A stretch of DNA of 64,000 nt from Planctomycetota bacterium. GTDB taxonomy: Bacteria > Planctomycetota > Planctomycetia > Pirellulales > Pirellulaceae. Of the stretch, positions 29,727 to 40,532 are shown one piece after another. The translations under genes and the position numbers were made by a program. The DNA lies in the NCBI GenBank assembly GCA_016872775.1, contig VGZA01000002.1:62001-126000 (forward strand), in the 5' to 3' direction. The stretch's first letter is position 1. Each line of letters opens with the position of its first letter. Under the pieces are notes generated by a model, which saw only the letters and a program-made list of their open reading frames with translations, made no database searches and was not told the DNA's origin.

Positions 29727-30671
29727 ATGACACGGAAGGTAATCATTGACTGTGATCCGGGCATCGACGACGCGGTCGCCCTCTGCCTGGCATTGTTCGA
29801 TCCGCAACTGGAAGTGGTCGCGATCACGGCAACCGAAGGCAATGTCTCGGCGGACCAGTCGACGCGCAACGTGCAGGCGCTTGTCGAGCAGTTCGACCCG
29901 CCGCGGTACCCGAGGATCGGCACCGCGAGCCCGCTCGAGTCGGCGCCTGCACTCAACACCCGTCAATTCCACGGCGACGACGGCCTGGGCAATGCAGGTC
30001 TGCAATGCTCGCGACTCCACCACCAGCATCCCTCGGACAAGCTGATCTGCGACGAGGTCCGCGCGGCGCCGGAGCAGGTCACGATTCTCTGTTTCGGACC
30101 GCTCACCAACCTGGCGCGCGCGTTTCGCCGCGACCCCGCCATCGTCGCGCTTGTGGGCCGTGTCGTGATCATGGGCGGCAGCGTTCAGGCGGGTGGGAAT
30201 ATCACCGCAGCCGCCGAGTTCAACATGTACTTTGATCCGCTCAGCGCGCGACAGGTAATCCGTTCGGGGGTAACCAAGACCCTGCTGCCACTCGACCTGA
30301 TCCAGCAGATGGGGGTGAATCTCAGTTTCCTCGAGGAACTACCGTCCGAACATTCGCGTGCGGGCCGGGTGCTGCGACGTATCTTGCCGTTCATGTTCCG
30401 CGCCTACCATCAACAGCTCGGCCAGGAGAGCATCGTGCTGCACGATGTGCTGGCTTATCTGGCCGTGGTGCATCCCGAACTTTTCCAAAATGTCGAGATG
30501 TGCGTCGACATCGAGACCCGAGGTGAACTGACAACCGGCGCCACCGTTTTCGATCGCCGTCCCCGCGCGCCCAATCGGCCGAATTCCGAAGTCGGCATCG
30601 AAATCGATGCCGCGGCAGCCCTGGATTGCCTGATCCGCGGCCTGCAACGCGCCGGCCAATGCACCTCCTGA
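29727..30671 (+). CDS. Nucleoside hydrolase (IunH family)
   Basis: 314 aa from ATG 29727; ATG 29718 and GTG 29679 are in-frame alternatives. It hydrolyses the N-glycosidic bond of nucleosides. The calcium-binding signature VIIDCDPGIDDAVAL begins the protein (residues 5-19). FGPLTNLARA and VIMGGSVQAGGNITAAAEFNMYFDP form the active-site wall, and HDVLAYLAVVHPE near the C-terminus provides the last calcium Asp. It is divergent from trpD with about 150 bp between them. The exact base preference is not readable. Confidence 0.93.
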   Translation: MTRKVIIDCDPGIDDAVALCLALFDPQLEVVAITATEGNVSADQSTRNVQALVEQFDPPRYPRIGTASPLESAPALNTRQFHGDDGLGNAGLQCSRLHHQHPSDKLICDEVRAAPEQVTILCFGPLTNLARAFRRDPAIVALVGRVVIMGGSVQAGGNITAAAEFNMYFDPLSARQVIRSGVTKTLLPLDLIQQMGVNLSFLEELPSEHSRAGRVLRRILPFMFRAYHQQLGQESIVLHDVLAYLAVVHPELFQNVEMCVDIETRGELTTGATVFDRRPRAPNRPNSEVGIEIDAAAALDCLIRGLQRAGQCTS

Positions 30672-30704
30672 ACGGCTCGCGTCGAAACGATGCCCGTTCT
30701 TTGG

Positions 30705-31214
30705 TCACGAATCGGCCCGACCGGTCGACGTCGCACCCCGCCGCCAGATCCCCCATTGCCCCGCGTTCTCATCGACGCCGACTTCCAGGCCGTAACCGGC
30801 CGCCGTCGGAATGGTCAGTACTTTCTCCAGCCGTTCCCCCAGATAGCGGGCAAGCAGTTCGGCGGTCGTATTCTCCAGCGGCAACAGGCGACAATCTCCA
30901 GCGGGAAACAGCCAGCGCCGGTCCTGGAATCGCGCTTCGACCTCGTTCTCCGTCGCCGACACACGAATCGACTTGTGCAACGTGGGCAGCAGCATGCGGT
31001 GATCCAGTTCGTCGACAAGACTTTTGAGCGTATCGCGCAAAGCGATGAAATCGACGACGTAATAATTCTCGTCCAGCGGACCACTGACCTCCGCGTAGAC
31101 TCGGTAATTGTGGCCATGCAGCCGCTCGCAGATGTCGCCGGCGAAAGTGATGAAATGGGCCGCGCTGAAGATCAGATAGTCTTTCTCTAATCGAACTCGA
31201 AATTCACTCGCCAT
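30705..31214 (-). CDS. 6-pyruvoyl-tetrahydropterin synthase / QueD family protein
   Basis: 169 aa. Members convert dihydroneopterin triphosphate to a 6-substituted pterin or to 6-carboxy-tetrahydropterin (queuosine pathway). Zinc ligands are H20, H33 and H35, with the CxxxHGH motif starting at C29; NYRVYAEVSG and VDFIALRD follow, and ENTTAELLARYLGERL is the conserved C-terminal helix. The protein is longer than typical QueD (~120-140 aa) with a ~20-residue tail. No other queuosine gene is nearby. The adjacent CitG-like gene suggests another pterin role (see findings). Confidence 0.9.
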   Translation of the reverse strand: MASEFRVRLEKDYLIFSAAHFITFAGDICERLHGHNYRVYAEVSGPLDENYYVVDFIALRDTLKSLVDELDHRMLLPTLHKSIRVSATENEVEARFQDRRWLFPAGDCRLLPLENTTAELLARYLGERLEKVLTIPTAAGYGLEVGVDENAGQWGIWRRGATSTGRADS

Positions 31215-31237
31215 TCCCCGTTCCCCGTTCTTCCCCG

Positions 31238-32083
31238 CTAACGGTATGGCGGAGCCAGATACCGCTCGCGCAGCACGACAAAAATCCCGGCGGTCAACAG
31301 GTCGGCCGTCGTACCAGGATTGCGCCGATTGCCATCGGCGCGCAACCAGAAATCGAAATCGGCCAGCCCACGCTCGAACGGTTCACTGAAAGGCTCACCG
31401 CAGGCCAGGACTTGTTTTGCAAACTCCGTGGCCTGCCTCGCCGTCTCCAGACCGCATTTCCTGGCGATCAGACTGTCGGGGTTCTGACTCAACCACTTTA
31501 ACTGAGTATGAACCACAGCAAGCGACAGAGGGAGCCCCGAACGGCAATCTTCCAGCAGCGACGGCACAATTTTGCGGAAGATATCGCGGAACCCGGTTGC
31601 GTACTGATTCGCCACGAGATCTCGGCTTGCGGCCAGACGCATCGCCTCCAGCAGACTTGGCGGCGGCGGCCCGTTCAGATCCATCTGTTCGACCGTCCCC
31701 ATGCCACCCGGTTTCGCCAATCGAATCGCCTCGTAAACGCGCTGGGCATCGGATTCCCCGAGGTCCGCCAGCACCCCGGCGATTCCCGACTCCAGGTCGC
31801 ACTCGCGTGGCACCGCGGCGAGTGGGCTGAGCAACAGAATGATCCCCAGATTAGTGTTGGTGCCGACGATCGCGATCGTGGACCGAACTGCCTCGCGCAC
31901 CGTCCAACCCACTCCCTGCACGACAGCCCGATCGAGAATCGGTCCGATGACGGTGGCGCTGGCGAGAAAATCGGCGAATTTCAAATCTTCAAAATCGGCT
32001 CCGCGGTGCACATTGCCCGGTTTGGGCGCAGCGACCTCGAGCAGGCACGCCAGCGTGGCACATTCTCCAATCGCGAGATTCAT
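31238..32083 (-). CDS. CitG/MdcB-like triphosphoribosyl-dephospho-CoA synthase family protein
   Basis: 281 aa, COG1767-type. The N-terminal CLLEVAAPKPGNVHRGADFED has the conserved KPGNV loop; TNTNLGIILLLSPLA and the C-terminal NPGTTADLLTAGIFVVL carry the other family motifs. Classical members build the prosthetic group precursor of citrate lyase, but no citrate-lyase gene is present. From memory, such homologues also occur with tetrahydromethanopterin pathway genes. Start ATG overlaps the stop of the SpoU methyltransferase as ATGA (32083-32080), implying translational coupling, and it is followed 23 bp later by the PTPS homologue. Confidence 0.85.
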   Translation of the reverse strand: MNLAIGECATLACLLEVAAPKPGNVHRGADFEDLKFADFLASATVIGPILDRAVVQGVGWTVREAVRSTIAIVGTNTNLGIILLLSPLAAVPRECDLESGIAGVLADLGESDAQRVYEAIRLAKPGGMGTVEQMDLNGPPPPSLLEAMRLAASRDLVANQYATGFRDIFRKIVPSLLEDCRSGLPLSLAVVHTQLKWLSQNPDSLIARKCGLETARQATEFAKQVLACGEPFSEPFERGLADFDFWLRADGNRRNPGTTADLLTAGIFVVLRERYLAPPYR

Positions 32084-32898
32084 CGACCCGTCTCCCGCGA
32101 CGAACTTCTCAACACGGCATACAAGATGATTCCGGCCGCCGCAGCCACGTTCAGTGAATCCACACCTGGCTGCATCGGAATCGTCAGACTTTGATCACAC
32201 AAAGCGGCGATCTCGGCCGGCAGTCCGCTACCTTCACTGCCGAAGAGCAGCGCTTGAGCGCCCCGAAATCGATACTCGTCGAGCGAAGTAGCGCCGCGGT
32301 CCAGAACGGTACCGACCAGTGCAACGCCATAACTGGCTTGCAGTTCGCGCAATTCCTCCTCGATCCGCGAGGTCACGCGGATGGGCAACGACAATACGGT
32401 TCCCATCGACGTTCGCAACACGCGCCGCGAGAACGGATCGGCACAACGATTGTTCAAAAGCACGCCGCTGGCACCCAAGGCGCGCCCGTTGCGAATCAGC
32501 GCCCCAACGTTTTCCGGATCATGCACGTCGATGGCCACCACCAGCACCCCCGGCTGCGCGGTCCGCGAAGGGGGCACAATATCGGCCAGGGCAGGGCAGG
32601 GCAGTCTTCTTCCGCAGGCGATCACACCGCGATGGAACTTGAAGCCAATGACGTCCGAGAGTTCTCCTGTCGGAACTACATAAACCGGCGCCGCCAGTTC
32701 GGCCAGACGCAATCCTTCCAGAAACCGCTCTTCGGCCAGCACCGACTCGATCGGAAAACGGCTGGCGAGCAATCGCTCGACGAGCGTCGCGCCCTCGGCA
32801 ATGAACCGCCCCGAAACGAGCGTCGGATTCGCATTCCGCAGGTCGCGATACGGGGCAAGCCGCGGATCGGCCATGGAAGCAACGAATTCCAGAGGCAT
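32080..32898 (-). CDS. SpoU-class RNA 2'-O-methyltransferase (TrmH/RlmB-type)
   Basis: 272 aa from ATG 32898. SPOUT-fold enzyme that methylates ribose 2'-OH in rRNA or tRNA. Residues 1-100 are a substrate-binding L30e-like domain (NPTLVSGRFIAEGATLVERL). The catalytic knot shows the three motifs: DPENVGALIRNGRALGASGV, ALLFGSEGSGLP and LTIPMQPGVDSLNVAAAAGI. The RNA target cannot be told from sequence. The stop overlaps the next gene's ATG by 4 nt. Confidence 0.93.
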   Translation of the reverse strand: MPLEFVASMADPRLAPYRDLRNANPTLVSGRFIAEGATLVERLLASRFPIESVLAEERFLEGLRLAELAAPVYVVPTGELSDVIGFKFHRGVIACGRRLPCPALADIVPPSRTAQPGVLVVAIDVHDPENVGALIRNGRALGASGVLLNNRCADPFSRRVLRTSMGTVLSLPIRVTSRIEEELRELQASYGVALVGTVLDRGATSLDEYRFRGAQALLFGSEGSGLPAEIAALCDQSLTIPMQPGVDSLNVAAAAGIILYAVLRSSSRETGR

Positions 32899-32966
32899 GG
32901 TTACGATCCCATTCCGACAAACCTCCACGGCGTGACGCCTGGTGTTGCCGCGCAAACTCGGTGCTG

Positions 32967-34442
32967 TTAACTGAGAATCTCTCGCACCACGTTTCCGTGG
33001 ATGTCGGTCAAGCGAAAATCTCGTCCTTGGAACTTGTACGTCAACCGCGTGTGGTCGATGCCCAGCAGGTGCAGTACCGTGGCGTTGAGATCGTGAATAT
33101 GGACCGGATTGGCGGTGATGTTGTAGCTGAAATCGTCCGTCTCGCCGTGTACGACTCCCGACTTCATTCCACCGCCGGCAAACCACATGCTGAAATTCCG
33201 CGGATGGTGGTCGCGACCATAGTTGTCCTTGGTCAATGTTCCCTGACTGTAGACCGTACGCCCAAACTCGCCGCCCCAGATCACCAGCGTATCGTCGAGC
33301 ATGCCTCGCTGTTTCAGATCGCGAATCAGTCCGGCCGCGGGCTGATCCATCGCCTTGCACAGTTGCGGAATCTGCTTCGTCAGGTTTCCATGGTGGTCCC
33401 AACCGCGGAGGAAGACCTGGGTGAAGCGGACTCCCCGCTCGGCCAGCCGCCGTGCGAGCAGGCAGTTGTAGGCGAATGTGCCTCGATCCTTTACCTCCGG
33501 CCCGTACAGATCGAGCACATGTTGCGGTTCCTGGCTGATGTCAACCAGATCCGGCACGGAGGTCTGCATTCGAAACGCCATTTCGTACTGTGCGATGCGC
33601 GCGTTGATCTCCGGATCGCCGGTCACGTCATGCCGCTTGCGATTCAGTTCGGACAAGCCGTCGAGCATTTCCCGCCGCGAATTCGGGTCGACTCCAGGCG
33701 GATTGGACAGGTAGAGCACCGGATCGCCGGTCGAACGCAGCGCGACGCCCTGGTGTCGGGTGGGCAGAAACCCCGAGCCCCACAGGCGCGAGAACAAAGC
33801 CTGGGTCTGCGCACCGGCGGCCAACCGGGAATGTAGGACCACATACGCCGGCAGATCATGGTTGGGACTTCCAATTCCATAGGACAGCCAGGCTCCCAGA
33901 CTGGGCCGACCGGGAATCTGGCTGCCCGTCTGGATGTAGGTGATCGCCGGATCGTGGTTGATCGCCTCCGTGTACATCGACTTGACAATGGTCAGCTCGT
34001 CGACCACGGAGGCGGTATGCGGCAACAATTCGCTGACCCATGCGCCGTGGCCGCCGTGCTGCGCGAACTTGAAGATCGACGGCGCAATCGGGAACCGCGT
34101 CTGGCCCGAGGTCATGGTGGTCAATCGCTGACCATTCCGCACCGACTCCGGCAGATCCTTGTCGTACCATTCCTCCATCTTGGGTTTATAGTCCAGCATG
34201 TCCATCTGGGAGGGCGCATCGGCCATGAACAGCCAGATCACGCGTTTGGCGCGCGGCGCGTGGTGCAGTTCCGACAAATTCCCGAGTCCTCCTGGTTCAC
34301 CTTTCGCCGCGGATTGCGCTTCGCTCCCGAGCAGCGACGCCAGCGCGGCGGTACCGATGCCGGTCGCCATGCGACCGAAGAAATAGCGGCGCGTCTCTCT
34401 CGCGATCTGGGAGGCAAGTGGGGAAGCCGGCAAATCGTACAT
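32967..34442 (-). CDS. DUF1501 protein (sulfatase-like fold, exported)
   Basis: 491 aa. A typical planctomycete DUF1501 protein: Tat-like leader ([20 protein letters not shown]), then [55 protein letters not shown] and [19 protein letters not shown]. These match the alkaline phosphatase/sulfatase-like metal site, but the biochemical function is not established. It begins 6 bp after the preceding cytochrome-DUF1549/1553 gene, the usual two-gene arrangement. Confidence 0.94.
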   Translation of the reverse strand: MYDLPASPLASQIARETRRYFFGRMATGIGTAALASLLGSEAQSAAKGEPGGLGNLSELHHAPRAKRVIWLFMADAPSQMDMLDYKPKMEEWYDKDLPESVRNGQRLTTMTSGQTRFPIAPSIFKFAQHGGHGAWVSELLPHTASVVDELTIVKSMYTEAINHDPAITYIQTGSQIPGRPSLGAWLSYGIGSPNHDLPAYVVLHSRLAAGAQTQALFSRLWGSGFLPTRHQGVALRSTGDPVLYLSNPPGVDPNSRREMLDGLSELNRKRHDVTGDPEINARIAQYEMAFRMQTSVPDLVDISQEPQHVLDLYGPEVKDRGTFAYNCLLARRLAERGVRFTQVFLRGWDHHGNLTKQIPQLCKAMDQPAAGLIRDLKQRGMLDDTLVIWGGEFGRTVYSQGTLTKDNYGRDHHPRNFSMWFAGGGMKSGVVHGETDDFSYNITANPVHIHDLNATVLHLLGIDHTRLTYKFQGRDFRLTDIHGNVVREILS

Positions 34443-34448
34443 CGTCGC

Positions 34449-37400
34449 TTACTCCTTGGTCACGGATTCATCGAGATTGAGGATGAGGTTGGCCACCATC
34501 GTCATTGCGGCCAGTTCGTCGGCCGGGATTGTTTCATTGCGCGGCGCGCTGCCCACCGCCAGCAGGCTGGCCGCGGCTGCGGGATCGGCGGAGAATTTCG
34601 CCCGTTGGCCGCCGTGCATGCGTATCAGCACCGACTCCTCGTCCGCGAGCGGCAAGCGACTTGTCGTCCGTCGAAACATGGCGCGGATCGCCGCCACCGA
34701 GTCCGACGGTGACTCGGCGATCGCACGCTCCGCCAGCTTCCGCGCCGCCTCGACAAACTGAACGTCGTTCATCAAGACCAGCGCTTGCAACGGAGTGTTC
34801 GTGCGTGCCCGGCGAACGGTGCAGGTTTCGCGCGACGGAGCATCAAACGTGGACAACGACGGAGGGGGTGACGTTCGTTTCCAGAACGTGTACAGACTGC
34901 GCCGGTAGAGCCCTTCTCCGCTGTCGGCTTTATAGTTCTGCGTGGTGCTTCCCTGAAATGCGACCGCCTCCCAGATACCGTCGGGTTGGTAAGGGCGGAC
35001 ACTGCGGCCGCCCTGCTTTTCCACCAGCAAGCCGCTGGTGAACAGCGCCGCGTCGCGCAGCACTTCGCCGTCCAAGCGGAACCGTGGCCCGCGCGCCAGA
35101 AGTTCATTCGCCGGATCGCGCTGCAGCAGTTCGGGCCGTACGTGCGACGACTGGCGATAGGTCATCGACATCACCACCAGCTTTTGCAGCGCCTTGACAT
35201 TCCAACCCGATTGCATGAATTCGGAGGCCAGCCAGTCGAGCAATTCCGGATGGGTCGGCGGATCGCCCTGCGCGCCAAAGTCCTCGGCCGTTTTCACCAG
35301 TCCGACGCCAAAATACTGCTGCCAGAAACGATTGACGACAACGCGCGACGTGAGCGGGTGGGCCGGATCGATCAGCCATTGGGCCAGCCCCAACCGGTTG
35401 TGCGGCGCCTCGGCCGGCAATCGCGGAAAGACCGCCGGAACGTCGGCGGTCACCGCTTCGCCCGGCTTGTCGTAGGCGCCGCGAGTGAGCACAAACGTCG
35501 GTCGCGGTTGCGCCATGTCGGCCATTACCATCGAGGCCGGAATCGAACCATCCAAATCCGCACGGCGCTTGTTCGCATCGGCCAACTGCTGGTGCGGCCC
35601 TTCAAACATCGCGCGCGAACCGGGGTAGATGAACTCAAGAAAATAGTCGCGGATTTTTTGCAGTTGTTCCGGGGTGCGCTGCCCCGCGTCCAACTTGATC
35701 GCAGCCTGCAGCTCCCCTGGCAATGACGACTTTGACTGGGCCTTTTCGTACAGTTCCCAGGCCCGCAGCGACTCGAATCCCATGCCAGCCTGGGGCGTGC
35801 GCGTCACAATTCCCGCCTTGTCCCAGTAACAGGTTCCATCGTGCTGGGTGAAGGCCCAGCCTTGGACGGTCGCCCCAGGTTGCAAACCGACCCGGGCAGC
35901 CTCGACCTCCAAACGCACCCATTCGCCCACATTCGGCAACGGCCCCGCCAGCACGCGACCCGGCGTTCCCGCCGCGCCCCACGGGATCAGATCGTCGCCC
36001 CACGCCACCCGATGTTCCCAGCTGCCGTCGTTCCACTGCAACATGATCTCCTTGGGGGGATTCGCAGGATCGAGATACACGTAGGCAAACAATTTGTCGC
36101 CCTCGCCAACTTTCAGTCCGGGGTCGGCGCCGGTGAAAAAATGCTGGCTTAAGCCGGCCGCCATGCGGCGCGTCGCTTTCTCCCCGCTGAACACCGGATG
36201 GTCGCCGCGCGTGACGAATTCCCAGGGCGAATTGCCCTCGAGCTTCGCTTTCGGAGGAGTCGCATCCTCGATCCAAACGTATTCGCTCGGCGCACCGGCA
36301 TCCGTCCCGGCATCGGCAGCCGTGACGGGCTCTTCGTAAACGTAGCTCCGCAACTGATCGGCGATTCCCGACTTGATCTGCGCGATTTGCTCATCGATCG
36401 CTCGGAATTGCGCCTCAAATTCCGCCGACGTCAATTTCATTGTTGGCGGCGGCAGCAGTGCGTTGCCGTCCATCGCCGCGTCCGCAGCGGCGTTGAAAAA
36501 AGCATACAGCTGGTAGAACTCCTTCTGGGAGATCGGGTCGAATTTGTGGCTATGACAAACGGCACAACCCAACGTCAACCCCATCCAGACCGTGCCAAGC
36601 GCCTCCGTTCGATCAACCGCGTAACGAACCAGGACCTCTTCGTTGATCGAGCCACCTTCGCTGGTCGACACATTGCAGCGATTGAAGCCGCTGGCAATCT
36701 TCTGGTCCAACGTCGCGTTCGGGATCAGGTCGCCTGCCAACTGCTCCATCGTAAAACGATCAAACGGCAAGTTGTCATTGAAAGCACGGATGACCCAGTC
36801 ACGATAGGGCCAAAGCGAACGTTCATTGTCGAGATGCAAACCGTGCGTGTCGCCATACCGGACCGCATCCAGCCAAAAACGTCCAAAATGTTCGCCATAT
36901 CGCGGCGATTTCAAAAGGCGATCCACCACATTTTCGTACGCATCCGGCGAGGGATCATTCAGGAATGCGTCCACCTCGTCCGGGGTTGGCGGGAGCCCGG
37001 TGAGATCCAGCGTCAATCGACGTATCAACGTCACCGCGTCGGCAGGTGGGCTGTGTTGCAGACCCTCGCGAGCCAATCGGGCGGCGACGAAACGATCAAT
37101 CGGATTGCCGGGCATCGCCGCTTCCGCAGCGGGCAGTTCCGGCCGCTCAATACGCAACAACGACCAATGATCCTTCCAATCGGCGCCTTGCGCGACCCAC
37201 GATTCGAGTAGCCGGATTTCGGCATCCGACAGCGACTTGCCGCTGGCTAAAGGCGGCATCCGCCGCTCCTGATCGGCCGCCTTGATGCGGTCGATCAGCG
37301 AACTGGCCGCCAGATCGCCGGGCACTACCGCAATCGCACCGGATTCCAGTTTGGCCGTCGCTCCGTCGCGCAGGTCGAGCCGCAGTCCGGCCTGGCGTTC

Positions 37401-37577
37401 CGCCGCGTCGGGACCGTGGCACTTGTAGCACCGGTCGGACAATAACTGCCGGATCTGCTTGCGGTAATCGACCGACTCGCCCCAGACAGGATCGCAACGC
37501 AACACCGCCAGCGTTACAACCGCTGACATCGTCAGGACAAGGCGGATCGAGCGAAACACGGCTTCATGTCTATTCAT
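34449..37577 (-). CDS. Exported cytochrome-like PSCyt1-DUF1549-DUF1553 protein
   Basis: 1,042 aa from ATG 37577, chosen because GGAGG lies about 11 nt upstream. The signal segment is at residues 8-30. The heme motif CYKCH is at residues 50-54 in a planctomycete-specific cytochrome domain ([20 protein letters not shown]). DUF1549 follows ([38 protein letters not shown]). A concanavalin-like insertion fills the centre, and DUF1553 the C-terminus ([48 protein letters not shown]). Paired with the DUF1501 gene 6 bp downstream. Thought to act in the periplasm, perhaps on polysaccharides, but unproven. Confidence 0.94.
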   Translation of the reverse strand: MNRHEAVFRSIRLVLTMSAVVTLAVLRCDPVWGESVDYRKQIRQLLSDRCYKCHGPDAAERQAGLRLDLRDGATAKLESGAIAVVPGDLAASSLIDRIKAADQERRMPPLASGKSLSDAEIRLLESWVAQGADWKDHWSLLRIERPELPAAEAAMPGNPIDRFVAARLAREGLQHSPPADAVTLIRRLTLDLTGLPPTPDEVDAFLNDPSPDAYENVVDRLLKSPRYGEHFGRFWLDAVRYGDTHGLHLDNERSLWPYRDWVIRAFNDNLPFDRFTMEQLAGDLIPNATLDQKIASGFNRCNVSTSEGGSINEEVLVRYAVDRTEALGTVWMGLTLGCAVCHSHKFDPISQKEFYQLYAFFNAAADAAMDGNALLPPPTMKLTSAEFEAQFRAIDEQIAQIKSGIADQLRSYVYEEPVTAADAGTDAGAPSEYVWIEDATPPKAKLEGNSPWEFVTRGDHPVFSGEKATRRMAAGLSQHFFTGADPGLKVGEGDKLFAYVYLDPANPPKEIMLQWNDGSWEHRVAWGDDLIPWGAAGTPGRVLAGPLPNVGEWVRLEVEAARVGLQPGATVQGWAFTQHDGTCYWDKAGIVTRTPQAGMGFESLRAWELYEKAQSKSSLPGELQAAIKLDAGQRTPEQLQKIRDYFLEFIYPGSRAMFEGPHQQLADANKRRADLDGSIPASMVMADMAQPRPTFVLTRGAYDKPGEAVTADVPAVFPRLPAEAPHNRLGLAQWLIDPAHPLTSRVVVNRFWQQYFGVGLVKTAEDFGAQGDPPTHPELLDWLASEFMQSGWNVKALQKLVVMSMTYRQSSHVRPELLQRDPANELLARGPRFRLDGEVLRDAALFTSGLLVEKQGGRSVRPYQPDGIWEAVAFQGSTTQNYKADSGEGLYRRSLYTFWKRTSPPPSLSTFDAPSRETCTVRRARTNTPLQALVLMNDVQFVEAARKLAERAIAESPSDSVAAIRAMFRRTTSRLPLADEESVLIRMHGGQRAKFSADPAAAASLLAVGSAPRNETIPADELAAMTMVANLILNLDESVTKE

Positions 37578-37742
37578 CGGAGATTGGCCCTCCAGTCGAA
37601 TCATCGTGCGGGTAATAATGCAGGCAGGTGGGCAGGCGGGAGGCCCAAGGTGGCCGCTAGACCCCCATTACAACATAGCGATCGGCGATTGTCCACGTCT
37701 TATCGGTTGCGGCAGGGGCGTCGATCCGGCAGAATCTGTTCG

Positions 37743-38699
37743 ATGGGACGACGACAAGGGAAAACCAACGACATTTATTATGAACTGTATCGCGGCCATA
37801 CGTTGCTGGTCGCGCTGGCGGGCAAACAGGCGTACGCCGACGAGGAATACCTGGCGTTAATGGCGGACGTCGCCCATCTGGTCCGACACAAGATCAACAT
37901 CCTGCTGGTCTCGAGTGAGCAATTGAGTCAAATGGCCGGGTCGCTGCTCGACCGCTTCGGCACCGAAATCAACGAAATCGTGCTGGTCAACCACGACGGT
38001 GGCATTCGCGATTCGCGCGGCTGGATCGCGCCACTGCTGACGCAGGTCACCCTGGAACGAATTCTCAACGGCCAGCATCCGGATTTCCGAGTGAACGCCA
38101 AGGAGAAACGCTCGCAACTGCAACTGGTGATTTCCCTGCTGCCGCGGGTCGGCAAGGTGAGTCTTATCGGTCCCACCGGCCTGCGATCCGAGATCCTGCA
38201 TTGGCGCGGCAGCGGCACCATGTGCGTCGATACGGCTCAACTTTCGCTTTCGCCCGTGCTCGAATCCGAGTTGCCGATATTTCGCGACGTCTACGAAGCC
38301 CACGTCGCCGAGAACAAGTTCCGCCGTCGATCCGAACGGGAGATTCAGCAGGTCGGCCGCTGCCATCAGATTCTACGCGCGAAAAACTCGCCCATCGCCG
38401 GATTCTCGCTGCTCGAAAGCACTCCCCCCTGGCTGGAATTTTGTGTCTGGTGGTCACAATTCAAACGCGACGGGTTCGGCAAGCGTGTGCTCGACGCTGC
38501 CAAGCAACAGGCGCAACAACGTGGGGCGCGACTATTCGCGTTGAGTACCGAGGCCGATGCGATCGAAAGCCTGGTTCGCAACGGATTTCATGACCGTGGC
38601 CGCGTTTCACAGCTCGACTGGTCACAAACCGACCTGCCTCCGGCAATCCGAAACTACGACACCAGCGCTCGCGATCCGCAATTGTTGACGCTGGAATAG
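37743..38699 (+). CDS. Putative N-acetylglutamate-synthase-like kinase-fold/GNAT fusion
   Basis: 318 aa from ATG 37743. The N-terminal half looks like an amino-acid-kinase-type Rossmann region (GHTLLVALAGKQAYADEEYLA, KINILLVSSEQLSQM, VSLIGPTGLRSEILHWRGSGT), with a GSGTMCVD end. The C-terminal ~130 residues form a GNAT acetyltransferase-like part (IAGFSLLESTPPWLEFCVWW, FGKRVLDAAKQQAQQRGA, LFALSTEADAIESLVRNGF). The acetyl-CoA loop is degenerate: KRDGFGKRVL instead of the R/QxxGxG/A pattern. The order matches the ArgA-type synthase, but similarity is weak and the neighbours are unrelated. Function uncertain. Divergent from the cytochrome/DUF1553 gene. Confidence 0.8.
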   Translation: MGRRQGKTNDIYYELYRGHTLLVALAGKQAYADEEYLALMADVAHLVRHKINILLVSSEQLSQMAGSLLDRFGTEINEIVLVNHDGGIRDSRGWIAPLLTQVTLERILNGQHPDFRVNAKEKRSQLQLVISLLPRVGKVSLIGPTGLRSEILHWRGSGTMCVDTAQLSLSPVLESELPIFRDVYEAHVAENKFRRRSEREIQQVGRCHQILRAKNSPIAGFSLLESTPPWLEFCVWWSQFKRDGFGKRVLDAAKQQAQQRGARLFALSTEADAIESLVRNGFHDRGRVSQLDWSQTDLPPAIRNYDTSARDPQLLTLE

Positions 38700-38757
38700 G
38701 ATCGCATCCGCTCGGGCCCATTCGGGGCGTCGCGAAGTGGCACACGATCCAATCGCA

Positions 38758-40134
38758 TTACCGCTTGGCCTTAACGCAGCCACTCGGGGCGGACTTGAGG
38801 CCGACCGTATTCACGGCGATCACTCGATACGTAGGTCCATCATCCCGATCGGCGGTGGTATCGACGTAACGCATCGGAACCAGCGGCTGGGTCGGCGTGT
38901 CGCTGTACTGCAAGTTCTGAAACACCGGTCGGCCAAAGGGATTGCGACCTTCTTCCGGCAGTCGAGCCACGATCTGACCGTCTCGTTCGATCAGGAACGC
39001 GGCCAAACCGCTCTCCAAATCCGCAACCGCCTCCCAGGTCAGCTCTCGATCGACGATTCTCAGATTCGTTGGCCGTGCCGGAGGCGTGGTATCGATGACC
39101 GCCGTGTCCTTGACGTACTGCATCCAGGCTCGCGCCATGACCTGATTCGGCAACCAGGAAACCTCTTTCAATTCGCCGCTAAATTCTTTCGCAGGCACGG
39201 CGTCGGTTCCCGTCGGAGGCGCCACCCAGTTGTCCTCGTCAGGCATCGGACGAAGCGCTTCGCCGGTGGTGGTCGGCAATCGCGCGGTGAGGCACGCGTC
39301 GAGCCACACGATGGCGAAGTACCGCTGGTTTCCACACTCGTGACTCGACAACGGATCCACCGCAACTCCGACCAATCCGCGGCGCGAACGGACCGCATTG
39401 AAGAACCGCTCGTTGGCCGGCCAGACACCGGAAAACCGATCGTCTTTGACCGATACACCCTCCTTGGTCCCCAGGTTGCACATCATCGGAACTCCGAGCG
39501 CCGGGTCAGGGAGCGAATGCGCCTTGATGTTGGGACGCTTTTCATCGGGCTCCAGCAAGGGAACACCGGAGCGGAGCCAGGCGGCGGCGACGCGATCGGG
39601 ATAGAGCATCACCATGCCGCCGGCCCAATGACCGCCTCCACTGTGTCCCCAGAGGGCCCACGGCACCGTTGACAATTCTGGATGGCCGGATCGCGCGCCG
39701 AGTTCAGTCAAGCCGCGCTGAAATGCCTCCGCGGAACCGTTGCGCGGATCACACCACATCTGGCAATCGGCATTCTCGGGTTGCTCGTAGGCCGGCGCCA
39801 ACAGCGCACAGTCATGCCTGCGAGCCAGGGCCTGCCAATGCAAATCGTAGGCGCCGGTCAGCCCGGATTTGCAGGATCCCTCGCCACATCCGTGCTGATG
39901 CACAATCACACCCCGCAATGATTTTGTGCCTGGAGGGATCCATACAGTGTAATTCACCGGGAATATTAACTGGCCAGGTTGCGTCCCTCCTTCAAAGCGA
40001 ACTCGATAGTACGGCGGGTCGGCAACCGGAAACAGGTCGTACGGCGGTTGCTGGCACCGCGCGGGACTCGCGGCCACCCCAACGATCATGAATACCAGGC
40101 AGGAAATGCCAACGAAAAAAACGTGACGACTCAT
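38758..40134 (-). CDS. Secreted alpha/beta-hydrolase with C-terminal Fn3-like domain
   Basis: 458 aa. An export signal covers residues 1-28 ([21 protein letters not shown]). The hydrolase region shows [28 protein letters not shown] and the nucleophile elbow [14 protein letters not shown]. Several cysteines (SCKSG, CQMWCDP) may pair in the periplasm. The last ~90 residues ([36 protein letters not shown]) look like a fibronectin III-type domain. Such esterase-like proteins are common in planctomycete secretomes; the substrate is not evident. Confidence 0.88.
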   Translation of the reverse strand: MSRHVFFVGISCLVFMIVGVAASPARCQQPPYDLFPVADPPYYRVRFEGGTQPGQLIFPVNYTVWIPPGTKSLRGVIVHQHGCGEGSCKSGLTGAYDLHWQALARRHDCALLAPAYEQPENADCQMWCDPRNGSAEAFQRGLTELGARSGHPELSTVPWALWGHSGGGHWAGGMVMLYPDRVAAAWLRSGVPLLEPDEKRPNIKAHSLPDPALGVPMMCNLGTKEGVSVKDDRFSGVWPANERFFNAVRSRRGLVGVAVDPLSSHECGNQRYFAIVWLDACLTARLPTTTGEALRPMPDEDNWVAPPTGTDAVPAKEFSGELKEVSWLPNQVMARAWMQYVKDTAVIDTTPPARPTNLRIVDRELTWEAVADLESGLAAFLIERDGQIVARLPEEGRNPFGRPVFQNLQYSDTPTQPLVPMRYVDTTADRDDGPTYRVIAVNTVGLKSAPSGCVKAKR

Positions 40135-40253
40135 CGAACCGCTCCGGATTTTCGCAATGCCCGAGTTAGCGATAGTGGTGACGACATCCTGACGAAGATT
40201 TTACGGCATCCTGCCGCGAAGGTTAGGCCGTTTCGGATGGTAGTCGATTCGCT

Positions 40254-40532
40254 CTAGTCAGACAACCGTTGCCCGTGCCGTTCGTGCTTGCGCCAATCGT
40301 AACGCTCGCGCCAGTACTCCACGAGTTCCTTCATCGATTCGCGATCGACGTCGTATTCCCATTCCGAGCCGGCGATCTGGTCGGGCCAGCGCGTACGGGC
40401 CAACCGCTGACGCAGATCGTCCAGCACTTCGTCGGCTACTTGAATGCGAAATTCGCGGACCGCCGCCGCCTCGGCCGGCTGTTCGGCGCCCCACAAAGCG
40501 GATAACACGACAATCGACATTGATATTCCCAT
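40254..40532 (-). CDS. Secreted epoxide-hydrolase N-terminal domain without catalytic part
   Basis: 92 aa from ATG 40532, chosen because a near-perfect AGGAGG lies 10 nt upstream. A signal peptide at residues 1-23 (MSIVVLSALWGAEQPAEAAA) precedes FRIQVADEVLDDLRQRLART, RWPDQIAG and REYWRERYDW-like sequence, which is the EHN domain normally followed by an alpha/beta-hydrolase fold. Here the frame stops after RKHERHGQRLSD and no hydrolase motif follows on this strand. It is either a truncated gene or an EHN-only product. The good ribosome site argues that it is still translated. Confidence 0.75.
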   Translation of the reverse strand: MGISMSIVVLSALWGAEQPAEAAAVREFRIQVADEVLDDLRQRLARTRWPDQIAGSEWEYDVDRESMKELVEYWRERYDWRKHERHGQRLSD

